Assembly (NCBI GenBank): GCA_025454925.1
Contig: JALONM010000004.1
Coordinates: 62,001 to 126,000, forward strand
From: Cytophagaceae bacterium
GTDB lineage: Bacteria; Bacteroidota; Bacteroidia; Cytophagales; Cytophagaceae
Length of the DNA stretch: 64,000 bases
Direction of reading: 5' to 3'
Shown piece after piece: positions 27,366 through 35,017 of this stretch. Each line of letters starts with the position of its first letter. The first letter of the stretch is position 1. The notes under the pieces are model-generated. The model was given only the letters and a program-made list of their open reading frames with translations, was not told where the DNA came from and searched no databases. The position numbers and the translations under genes are program-made.

Positions 27366-27684
27366 ATTCGTATTGTGTTATAAAAGCTATTCCGTATTCA
27401 ACGCGGAATTTTCAACAGACCAATTCCTATTGAATACTTCCTAATTAAATCAAGGACTTCAGAAGCCGCAGCCCATAAGCCATTGCTTTGAAAACCCATG
27501 ATTGGCTATGCCGGGAATACCGGCCATGAATCTACGATCCACGAGCTTTCTCAATAGCACAAAGGCACCTATGGAGAAAAGCAGCTTCAAGGTACGAGAA
27601 ATTTCTTTTCGGGCCTTGGATACCGCATAGAAAATTGCCGTCCTTACCCGTGAGTATGTTCTGATTTTTTCATACATTAATCTT
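27366..27684. other. Intergenic region between divergent genes, with a short repeat
   Basis: About 320 nt between the AMP ligase and the exonuclease. GCCATGAATCTACGATCCA (about 27524-27542) repeats the sequence seen at about 12542 with one mismatch. No clear TAnnTTTG promoter or small gene was found. Confidence 0.5.
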
Positions 27685-28224
27685 ATGAAGTATATTATAG
27701 TAGACCTGGAAGCTACTTGTTGGGAAGAGAAACATTCTTTTCCGCAGGAGGTCATAGAAATCGGAGCGGTGAAAATTAACAAGCAAAACAGCATAACGAG
27801 TGAATTCGTTTCTTTCGTAAAACCAGTCCGGCATCCGCTGCTATCAAACTTCTGCAGGCAACTCACCAGCATTGAACAAAGTCAGGTAGACCAGGCTCCT
27901 TTGTTTCCGGAGGCAATTCACGCCTTTCGTCAGTGGATAACACAAGAGGAGGACGAGTATATTTTATGTTCCTGGGGATTTTACGACCGCAAACAATTGC
28001 ATGCGGAATGCTGCTTTCATGGACTGGATGCAGAGTGGCTTTCTCCCCACATCAGCCTGAAACATCGATACGCCGAAATCAAACAGCTTAACAGGCCGGT
28101 AGGCATGAAAACAGCATTGACCATGGAAGGTTTACCGCTGGTAGGAACCCACCACCGGGGCATTGACGATGCGCGAAACATCGCTCAGGTATTTTTAAAA
28201 AATCAGGGCGCTTGGAAATACTAA
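27685..28224 (+). CDS. DEDDh 3'-5' exonuclease, ERI-1-like
   Basis: A 179-residue single-domain nuclease. Motif I is IIVDLEATCWE (Asp and Glu of DEDD, residues 4-14). The motif II region includes YILCSWGFYDRKQL. Motif III is VGTHHRGIDDARNIAQVF with the general-base His and last Asp (about 152-169). DLEATCW is typical of the ERI-1/KapD group of RNA-directed exonucleases. The gene precedes the DUF3419 gene by 48 nt; whether it belongs to that operon functionally is uncertain. Confidence 0.88.
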   Translation: MKYIIVDLEATCWEEKHSFPQEVIEIGAVKINKQNSITSEFVSFVKPVRHPLLSNFCRQLTSIEQSQVDQAPLFPEAIHAFRQWITQEEDEYILCSWGFYDRKQLHAECCFHGLDAEWLSPHISLKHRYAEIKQLNRPVGMKTALTMEGLPLVGTHHRGIDDARNIAQVFLKNQGAWKY

Positions 28225-28272
28225 GCAGCCATTCCTATCTATAGTTAGTTGTGTGCATTTTTTTACAAAGAA

Positions 28273-29355
28273 ATGGGCGAATCGTTAGAACAAAGTATAC
28301 GTCAGGATTATATTCGCTACGCGAATTGTTGGGAAGACCCACTTCCACTGATGGAAGGGCTGGATATCCGGCAAGGCGACAGGGTGCTTTCCATTGCCTC
28401 CGGTGGCGACAATAGTTTCTCCTTGCTAACCAAACACCCATCACTGGTGCTTGCCTGCGATTTTAATCCGATACAAATTTATGTATGTGAATTGAAAAAG
28501 GCTTGCATTGCTGCGTTTGAATATTCAGAGGTTTTAGAATTTCTGGGATTCCACAATTCAATGCAGCGGCATACACAATACCAGCGCATCAGACCAGCGC
28601 TCCCTCCTGACGCACGCCTGTACTGGGACCAGCACCCCAAAATTATCACGAATGGTATTATACATGCCGGAAAATTTGAACGCTATTTCCGTTTGTTTCG
28701 CAGGTATGTACTACCGCTTATTCACTCCCCAAAAACCAGACAGCAATTAATGTCCATAAAATCGGCGGCGGAACAAGAAGCATTTTATGACAAGGTCTGG
28801 AACAGCTGGCGCTGGAGGCTTTTCTTCCGCATCTTCTTCAGCAAAACTATTATGGGCAAATTCGGACGTGATCCGCAATTTCTTAAACAAGTCAACATAC
28901 CAGTGGCGTCCTTTATTTTTAATCAGGCAGAAAAACATTTAAGGTCGGTGCAGTGTCAGCAAAATTTTATGTTGCATTATATTTTCTTCGGTCAGTATGG
29001 ATCGCTGCTTCCACATTACCTGCAGGAACAGCACTTCCCGCTTGTCAAAAAAAACATTCAATCCATTCGTTTTCAACTTGGCAATCTGTTGGAACCCTTG
29101 ATGGAATCGAAACATAGATTTCAAGCATTTAATCTTTCGAATATTTTTGAATACCTGAGCCAAGATGAATGTAAGGCATTGGCACAACAATTGGCCGAAC
29201 ATAGTGAACCCGGTGCGCGTTTCTTTTATTGGAATTTAATGTGCCCCAGGAAATTGAGCACGATTTTTCCTGATGCGTTTGAAGACCTCGGTGTTGAACA
29301 TGGAAATGATGCAGGTTTTTTTTATCTTGGTCACTACGGTGATGTACGTCTATGA
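28273..29355 (+). CDS. DUF3419 / BtaA-like S-adenosylmethionine:lipid 3-amino-3-carboxypropyl transferase
   Basis: A 360-residue cytosolic protein from the ATG at 28273. Blocks typical of the BtaA family are IRYANCWEDPLPLMEGL, the SAM-binding-like VLSIASGGDNSFSLLTKHP and ACDFNPIQIYVCELKKAC. HPKIITNGIIHAGKFERYF and the late LSNIFEYLSQDECKALAQQL follow. BtaA moves the aminocarboxypropyl group of SAM to diacylglycerol, giving the homoserine lipid precursor of betaine lipids. No BtaB methyltransferase is adjacent, so the product may stay unmethylated or the acceptor may differ. Its stop overlaps the next start as ATGA. Confidence 0.85.
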   Translation: MGESLEQSIRQDYIRYANCWEDPLPLMEGLDIRQGDRVLSIASGGDNSFSLLTKHPSLVLACDFNPIQIYVCELKKACIAAFEYSEVLEFLGFHNSMQRHTQYQRIRPALPPDARLYWDQHPKIITNGIIHAGKFERYFRLFRRYVLPLIHSPKTRQQLMSIKSAAEQEAFYDKVWNSWRWRLFFRIFFSKTIMGKFGRDPQFLKQVNIPVASFIFNQAEKHLRSVQCQQNFMLHYIFFGQYGSLLPHYLQEQHFPLVKKNIQSIRFQLGNLLEPLMESKHRFQAFNLSNIFEYLSQDECKALAQQLAEHSEPGARFFYWNLMCPRKLSTIFPDAFEDLGVEHGNDAGFFYLGHYGDVRL

Positions 29356-30038
29356 ATTCCCTGCAAGCACTTTTTTTTCTCACATGTATGTTCCTTGGAT
29401 TATTCAGCACTTCGGAATTACTGTACCGCCGCTATTCCTGGGCTGCAGAAAGTACACGCAAACTGGTGCACATCGGAACAGGTCTCTTAACTATGTTATT
29501 CCCGATATGGTTACAAACTACCTGGCAGGTGGGTCTGTTGTGTGGTTCGTTTCTTATCATCTTGCTTGCTTCTCAACCACTGGGCTTGTTACCTTCCATC
29601 AACAACATTAACCGGAAATCAAGAGGGAGCCTGTATTATCCGGTGATTGTATTCATGATGTTTGAATTATTTCTTTGGAAAAAATCCTTATCCGCCGAGG
29701 GTGCGTATATTCATTTTTATTTACCCATTCTGGTAATGGCTCTCTGCGACCCACTCGCAGCGTATGTAGGAAGACGTTGGCCGATAAAAAAAACACATCC
29801 CAACGGCGATGAAAAATCCTGGGGTGGCAGTATTGCTTTTGCCATAGGCGCAAGCTTGTTGAGCGCTGTCTTGCTTGGCGCTACCCAGGATCATAGCATG
29901 TGGAATTTAGTGCTTGTATCGATGCTTATTGGAGTCTGCTGCAGTATAGCCGAAGCATTTAGCAAAGCCGGCGCCGATAATTTTTTCATTCCACTTGCTG
30001 CTAGTTTTGTTTTGGAAACATCAGACTATTGGACATGA
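29352..30038 (+). CDS. Phytol/dolichol kinase-like (CTP-type) membrane protein
   Basis: A 228-residue protein with six or seven hydrophobic helices. It belongs to the phosphatidate cytidylyltransferase/dolichol kinase/VTE5 superfamily. ESTRKLVHIGTGLLTMLFP (about residues 33-51) carries the RKxxH signature and HPNGDEKSWGGSIAFAIGA (about 151-169) is the phosphate/cytidine-binding block. ALCDPLAAYVGRRW is the usual D-A region. Relatives phosphorylate prenols or lipid alcohols with CTP, or make CDP-lipids. It is coupled on both sides by ATGA overlaps to DUF3419 and GNAT-like genes, implying one lipid pathway. Confidence 0.8.
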   Translation: MNSLQALFFLTCMFLGLFSTSELLYRRYSWAAESTRKLVHIGTGLLTMLFPIWLQTTWQVGLLCGSFLIILLASQPLGLLPSINNINRKSRGSLYYPVIVFMMFELFLWKKSLSAEGAYIHFYLPILVMALCDPLAAYVGRRWPIKKTHPNGDEKSWGGSIAFAIGASLLSAVLLGATQDHSMWNLVLVSMLIGVCCSIAEAFSKAGADNFFIPLAASFVLETSDYWT

Positions 30039-30979
30039 GTGCGTTCCAAATTTCGGTGCAGCCTTGCGGCACAAATGTATTCTTGACGGATTCGCCATCT
30101 TACGAAATCTCACATCATACCGTATGGGAAGGCGCTGCACTTGTTGCACAAGGCACCTTGTATTATAATCCTCAACACCGCTTTCAGGAATTTGAAAAAG
30201 TATTTTGTTTAGGTTCCATAAAAGCCAAAGACAGAGAATGTTTGCAGGCATTGCTTCAATCGCTGGAAGCCCAGGCCCGACAGCAAGAAGCCCAGTACCT
30301 GTGGGGCCCGATGAATGGCAGTACCTGGGAGTCGTACCGTTGGGGGGCATCCTCTGATTTTCCTCCCTTTTTTAGCGAAGAAACGGTTCCTTCATTTTAT
30401 TTGGAAGCCATCGAATGCGAAGGCTTTGAAAAAATTGCACGTTATCAAAGCAATTGGCAAAACCTGAACGCCAATCGCCCTGCCCCTCCTGCTGCCACTG
30501 CGGGAATTACCATTCGCCGCCTAGACAAGAGCAACTTACGCCAGGAGCTGGAACACCTGGCAGCGCTCGCGCTGGAAGGCTTTAAAAAAAATTTGTTTTA
30601 CACCCCCATCTCAAGGCAGGCTTTTGTTGAAAAATACCTTCGCATGGAAAAATGGTTGGAAGAAGATTTTGTGTGGCTGGCCTGGGACGGAGAAAAAAAA
30701 TGCTGTGGCTTACTGCTGGCATTTCGTGACTTCCTCCAGCCGAATCAAGATACGCTGGTTCTCAAAACCATAGTGCGATTGCCCGGCCGGGAATACGCAG
30801 GCCTTATTCATCAAATGCAGGAATATCTTTTCTTATCCTCACAAAAACACCAGATACAACACTGGATCCATGCGTATATGTGGTCTCAAAATAATTCCCG
30901 GGCCCTTTCTGAAAAATACAACGGCACCTGCATTCGTGAGTATTTTTTATTTGGGAAAAAGATAGGAACCAAGAATTAA
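30035..30979 (+). CDS. GNAT-like acyltransferase of the lipid gene trio
   Basis: A 314-residue protein from the ATG at 30035, which overlaps the upstream stop (ATGA). The N-terminal half contains LWGPMNGSTWESYRWG (about residues 88-103), a block I associate with a family of uncharacterised GNAT-like proteins. The C-terminal half shows VWLAWDGEKKCCGLLLAFRD and VLKTIVRLPGREYAGLIHQM, which look like GNAT beta4-alpha3. The acyl donor and acceptor are unknown. Its gene order argues for N- or O-acylation in the same pathway as the DUF3419 and dolichol-kinase-like proteins. Confidence 0.65.
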   Translation: MSAFQISVQPCGTNVFLTDSPSYEISHHTVWEGAALVAQGTLYYNPQHRFQEFEKVFCLGSIKAKDRECLQALLQSLEAQARQQEAQYLWGPMNGSTWESYRWGASSDFPPFFSEETVPSFYLEAIECEGFEKIARYQSNWQNLNANRPAPPAATAGITIRRLDKSNLRQELEHLAALALEGFKKNLFYTPISRQAFVEKYLRMEKWLEEDFVWLAWDGEKKCCGLLLAFRDFLQPNQDTLVLKTIVRLPGREYAGLIHQMQEYLFLSSQKHQIQHWIHAYMWSQNNSRALSEKYNGTCIREYFLFGKKIGTKN

Positions 30980-31218
30980 TATTCATTCATCCTCAGCACC
31001 CATTGTTTTCCGGTGGCTCCTTGCTGATACTCTCCGTTTTCATTCACCGGATCGGGGAAAATAGATTGTTCTTCCAATACACCCCGCAGGGTTCTGCTTC
31101 GACCAAGCCATTGTTCTTCCCAGGCTTGCAGCCCCCACACATACACTACCTTTTCTTCACTCACTAATACCGCCCCACCTTTCGCATTGTAACATATTCC
31201 GGTGATACTTGTCTCCAT
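30976..31218 (-). CDS. Small conserved-looking cytosolic protein (80 aa), function unknown
   Basis: I place the start at the ATG at 31218; the open frame continues upstream only because it runs into the mosaic repeat at 31305-31455. The 80 residues (ITGICYNAKGGAVLVSEEK, YVWGLQAWEEQWLGR, then GEYQQGATGKQWVL) have an even beta-strand pattern and a Trp-rich centre. I recall similar small Bacteroidota proteins but no named family. Its stop overlaps the GNAT-like gene's stop by 4 nt, tail to tail. Confidence 0.6.
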   Translation of the reverse strand: METSITGICYNAKGGAVLVSEEKVVYVWGLQAWEEQWLGRSRTLRGVLEEQSIFPDPVNENGEYQQGATGKQWVLRMNEY

Positions 31219-31304
31219 AAAAAGTAAACTCAAATTTTTATTCAACCTGTTTTTCTCAAATGAAGCCAAGCGCTGGATAGAGAAAGCTCTTCTAACTACC
31301 TGGC

Positions 31305-31455
31305 TGGCATTCGCGTGAGGGATAGAGTGTAAAGCCTGTTGGCGTGGTGTCGCCTGTGGTGACACCACACCAACAAAGGCTTGCAGCGATAGCCCGGCCC
31401 GCAGTGGCGGTGGCGCTGCAAGCGACACTATGCCGCAAGGGACACGCCCAATATC
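31305..31455 (+). repeat. Dispersed mosaic repeat, copy B (plus orientation)
   Basis: Conserved blocks GCGTGAGGGATAGAGTG (31313-31329), CTTGCAGCGATAGCCCGG (31380-31397) with CCCGCAGTGGC, and GGGACACGCC match copy A at 12645-12790, which is inverted relative to this one. Between the first two blocks is a palindrome (about 31340-31375, arms GTGGTGTC/GACACCAC) different from that in copy A. It has no coding function and lies upstream of the 80-residue gene. Confidence 0.7.
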
Positions 31456-31534
31456 CTTTAGTATTGCTCCCAATCAAGATCCATAGATGAAGAAAGATTT
31501 AGTAGCACCATCAACTGTTATCAAAACATTGGAA

Positions 31535-34075
31535 TTAGGGTTCATCGATACAGCGCACCAGTCCGGTGGAACCGTCCATTTCTACCCATTGCCCATCTTC
31601 CAACCGTTCGAGCAAATGTGGAATCCCTACAATGCATGGAATACCCAATTCTCTGGAAACGATTGCAGAATGGCTTAACAGACTTCCACGCTCTACCAAA
31701 ATACCGGCACAGGACGGAAATAATGGAGCCCAACCTGGATCGGTACTGGAGGTCACTAAAATACATCCTTTCAAATTTGTTACGTGCTGTGGTTGATGCA
31801 ACACACGTACCCTTGCCTTTACCAATCCGGCACAGCAAGGAATGCCTTTTAAATCACCCTCGTTCAAAGGCTCCCTGGATGCTTGCCGCCAACGATTAGC
31901 ATAATAGGGAGGTCCGTAGGTGCGCAGTCGTTCATCCAAGGTTTGTGCTTCCAGCGTTGCATACATTTTCTTGCGAAGTTCCACCAACGATTTCAAATCC
32001 GGATGCACGGAAGTTCCCTGCACAAAATCCCGGATTTCCGATATACTCAACCAGAAAATATCGCGATGCGAGTGCAATACGCCTTCTGCCTGCCAGCGAA
32101 TGCCGAGGTGTAAAAATATTTTCCTTACCATGCCGAATCCACGAGTACGTTCGTAGCGCAAATTTTCGCGGTGGCTAATTAAGTACCTGGCTTTCTTTAA
32201 CACATGGTTCCACACCAAGCGTTTCCAAAACGATTTCAAGGATTGCTGAACCTTGCGTTCTGCCGCTGCGCGCAAGGTTTGTGCACCGGAATGTTGCATC
32301 TGCGTTTCACGCAATCCATTTTTTACATATTCCTGCAAGATGGCAATGTAGCGCTCGGGTTCCAGGTTGTACGTGACCGTTTCCAGCTTCAGCTCACCTA
32401 CACATCGATCGCCCCAGGAATCCAAGAAAGACTGCAAAGAATGATAGAATCCTTGATATTCGGGCGACTTCAACTGCTGATAAATATGCTCGGGCGTATG
32501 ATTTTGAAACAGATTGCGTAACTGCACATCATCGAGAATTACTCCCGACAATTGTAAGCCTAATCGAATGGGTTCGGTAGAAACGATATCGCCGGAACCG
32601 GCCACCAGATCGTTGTGCAAATTTCCGCCTGGGGTATCCAACTGATATTTCAATACTAGCTTTTGCAGCACGCCAAAATAAATCATGGCGAAAAAATCAT
32701 TCACCAAAGGAGCCTTCCACTTTTTTACCAGTGTATGTTCAAATTCCAGGTAGGCCTCCCAAAGCTGCGTGGCATCCATTGTAGACCAGGGCTTCTGTTT
32801 ATACGCAGAAAGAACCGTGTGCACATGTTGCAGAAAAGCAAGCCTGTTAGACTCCAATTTCCGTAGGTTAGAAATAATTCCCCATCCTGTCCGGAGCAAA
32901 CGCTTGTATTCCTGTAAACGCGAAAACCGCCTGCGCACAGGCAAATCAAAACGTTCTTTCACGCCCATCATATTTTCCATGAAGGCGGCATTGAGCGAAT
33001 AGCCGGGCACCAATGACAAGGCTTTGTACCAGCTTAAGAGATTGTAGTACACACGGCCTTGCAATAAACCCAGCATGCGGGCAAAAGTATCCGCTTCTTC
33101 TTCAATCAATCGATCTTCTACGCCTAATAAGGAAGCGAATTGCCGGTACACTGCTTCGTACATTTTCTGTATAACTGAAAACGTAAGCGGCTGCGTTACC
33201 CCAGGATAGGACTCAATGATATTGCTATTATCCCAAAGCACAAACGCAGCGGAGGGATCAGGCAAGGAAAGGGAAGTTGTAATCGGCCGGGTTTGCAATA
33301 CATACAATTCCGTTCCGACATAACTGAACTCAAGGTCCTGAAACGAATGATATTCGAGATACAATCGATCCAGGATAGTGGAGATTTCCAGAATCTGCTC
33401 ATTGGTTAATGCCGGTGCATGAGCCATTGGTAAATGCTCACGAAGTTCAGAACCTCCGCCGTCTTTAAAAAAATACCCTGCATTTTTTTCAGTCAGGTGT
33501 GCCTGAATGGCATCTCCTTCGACCACAAATTGATCTGCGTTCAGCAGGCCGGAAACTAAGCCTTCGCCAAGCCCAGGCACCGCATTGATAACTTTATGAT
33601 GCCTTTGTCCATGGACCGGATGGATGCCGAATGCTACACCAGAAACGTCTGCATCTACCATCGCCTGTATGACCACCGCCATCTTGAGATTCCCGGTAGC
33701 CCCGATCTGACGGCGATACGCCTGCACGCGCTCCGAATTAGAGGCCTCCAGCACTTTCCGTACATAATTTTCTATTTGCGAATGCGGCACATACAAATAC
33801 GTTTCAAACTGTCCGGCGTAGGAAAATTGCGAACCATCCTCCTCTGCCGCGGAGGAGCGCACGGCCAGGTAAGAACAATCGCTGAAGAAGTCCTGAACTT
33901 CTGCCACCCAGGAAGTATCGACATCTATCTGATCACATGCCTGCGTAGTAAGAACCGCTGCCTTGGGAATAGGAAATCCTTTTGAAGAAAGTTCCAGCAA
34001 GCGTGCCCCCTTCCCTCCCGCTTGCTGCGTGGTAACCGACTGATTCCGATGGGAAAATAAGACAGAGGATTGCAT
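31535..34075 (-). CDS. PEP-utilising/dikinase family phosphotransferase with rifampin-phosphotransferase-like architecture
   Basis: An 846-residue protein from the ATG at 34075. The N-terminal ATP-grasp domain (about 1-305) has GGKGARLLELSSKGFPIP, YLAVRSSAAEEDGSQFSYAGQF, VQAMVDADVSGVAFGIHP-type sequence and LYVLQTRPI. A long helical middle domain follows (about 310-740). A swivelling His domain lies at the end: CILVTSSTDPGWAPLFPSCAG, then SLLSHSAIVSRELGIPCIVG with the phospho-histidine near residue 800. There is no C-terminal PEP-binding barrel. That is the layout of rifampin phosphotransferase, but the middle substrate domain may bind another alcohol. Its ATG overlaps the UbiA-like stop (TAATG), so they work together. 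Confidence 0.82.
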   Translation of the reverse strand: MQSSVLFSHRNQSVTTQQAGGKGARLLELSSKGFPIPKAAVLTTQACDQIDVDTSWVAEVQDFFSDCSYLAVRSSAAEEDGSQFSYAGQFETYLYVPHSQIENYVRKVLEASNSERVQAYRRQIGATGNLKMAVVIQAMVDADVSGVAFGIHPVHGQRHHKVINAVPGLGEGLVSGLLNADQFVVEGDAIQAHLTEKNAGYFFKDGGGSELREHLPMAHAPALTNEQILEISTILDRLYLEYHSFQDLEFSYVGTELYVLQTRPITTSLSLPDPSAAFVLWDNSNIIESYPGVTQPLTFSVIQKMYEAVYRQFASLLGVEDRLIEEEADTFARMLGLLQGRVYYNLLSWYKALSLVPGYSLNAAFMENMMGVKERFDLPVRRRFSRLQEYKRLLRTGWGIISNLRKLESNRLAFLQHVHTVLSAYKQKPWSTMDATQLWEAYLEFEHTLVKKWKAPLVNDFFAMIYFGVLQKLVLKYQLDTPGGNLHNDLVAGSGDIVSTEPIRLGLQLSGVILDDVQLRNLFQNHTPEHIYQQLKSPEYQGFYHSLQSFLDSWGDRCVGELKLETVTYNLEPERYIAILQEYVKNGLRETQMQHSGAQTLRAAAERKVQQSLKSFWKRLVWNHVLKKARYLISHRENLRYERTRGFGMVRKIFLHLGIRWQAEGVLHSHRDIFWLSISEIRDFVQGTSVHPDLKSLVELRKKMYATLEAQTLDERLRTYGPPYYANRWRQASREPLNEGDLKGIPCCAGLVKARVRVLHQPQHVTNLKGCILVTSSTDPGWAPLFPSCAGILVERGSLLSHSAIVSRELGIPCIVGIPHLLERLEDGQWVEMDGSTGLVRCIDEP

Positions 34076-35013
34076 TAGGATTGAAATAATTGAATGAACA
34101 TGGGCAGACCTCCTAAGGATAAATACATAGCGAAGGTCCAGAGTATGGAAGCATACTCGATCCACTTGGAGGCTGGAGAGGCAGGCTTACGCAGAAACTG
34201 TATTGCCGGTAAGGTGCATGCCAGTGCCAGGAATAATAAAACCGCATATTCCAATCTTGCCGGCCTTGATGCATACAAGGCGACAAAGGCGAAGAAGGCA
34301 GTGGTCCACAGGAGGGCAATCCAAACATAAACGGCGCGTTCAGTTCCTAATTGATGGGTATAGCTCAGCACCCCTGGTTCTTCCTTTTCCGGGGCTTTTA
34401 TTTTTCTTCCGATTTCCAAAACCAATCCATTAAAAAACGATACTCCGAAAAAATAGAGCAAACCTATGGGAGGCTTTGCTTCTGCCAATTTCCAATCGAA
34501 GCCACTGGCCAGCATATCCACCAACGGAATAATCATCATGTGGGACGTGACATACCAGAACTGATGTTTCTTTAGCCAGGAGGCAATAAAAAATTCTTGT
34601 CCCATTAAAAACAGGTAAAACATTACCAGAAAAAATACCGGGAAGATGCGAACGTCGTGCAAGAGATTTACCAATAATAGCAGCGCAAACACCAAGGTCC
34701 CGACCAAACTAAGTTCACGCAGCGTAATGAGGCCGCGTGGCACTGGCAAGTATTGACGATACAGCGCATCGTCGTGTTGGTCTTTGAATTCATCGTATAT
34801 TCTCAACAGGAAAAAAATTCCTACAGTATTGAAGATACACACGGCAAATGATTGACCATCGATAAACGTATCCATGCCTCTGCAGATTCTGGAATAGGAA
34901 ATAGCTGAGAATGAAAAAACGGAAATGAGTAAACCATGCCCCAGGAAAGGGAAGCGTTCCTTTTGGTATAAGTAAAATCGTTTCCAAAAGGGAAATTGTT
35001 TTTCTGAATTCAT
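34075..35013 (-). CDS. UbiA-superfamily membrane prenyltransferase-like protein
   Basis: A 312-residue protein with eight or nine helices. The first Asp-rich motif is RIYDEFKDQHDD (about residues 71-82), a DExxDxxxD variant of UbiA's NDxxDxxxD. It is followed by LPVPRGLITLREL, matching the usual R/P-x-P-x-G. The second motif is degenerate (LEIGRKIKAPEKEE). Family members move prenyl groups from diphosphates to aromatic or lipid acceptors. I chose the ATG at 35013, 4 nt after the HMG-CoA reductase stop; an earlier in-frame ATG at 35031 would overlap it. Gene order links it to isoprenoid supply. Confidence 0.75.
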   Translation of the reverse strand: MNSEKQFPFWKRFYLYQKERFPFLGHGLLISVFSFSAISYSRICRGMDTFIDGQSFAVCIFNTVGIFFLLRIYDEFKDQHDDALYRQYLPVPRGLITLRELSLVGTLVFALLLLVNLLHDVRIFPVFFLVMFYLFLMGQEFFIASWLKKHQFWYVTSHMMIIPLVDMLASGFDWKLAEAKPPIGLLYFFGVSFFNGLVLEIGRKIKAPEKEEPGVLSYTHQLGTERAVYVWIALLWTTAFFAFVALYASRPARLEYAVLLFLALACTLPAIQFLRKPASPASKWIEYASILWTFAMYLSLGGLPMFIQLFQS

Positions 35014-35017
35014 GTTA

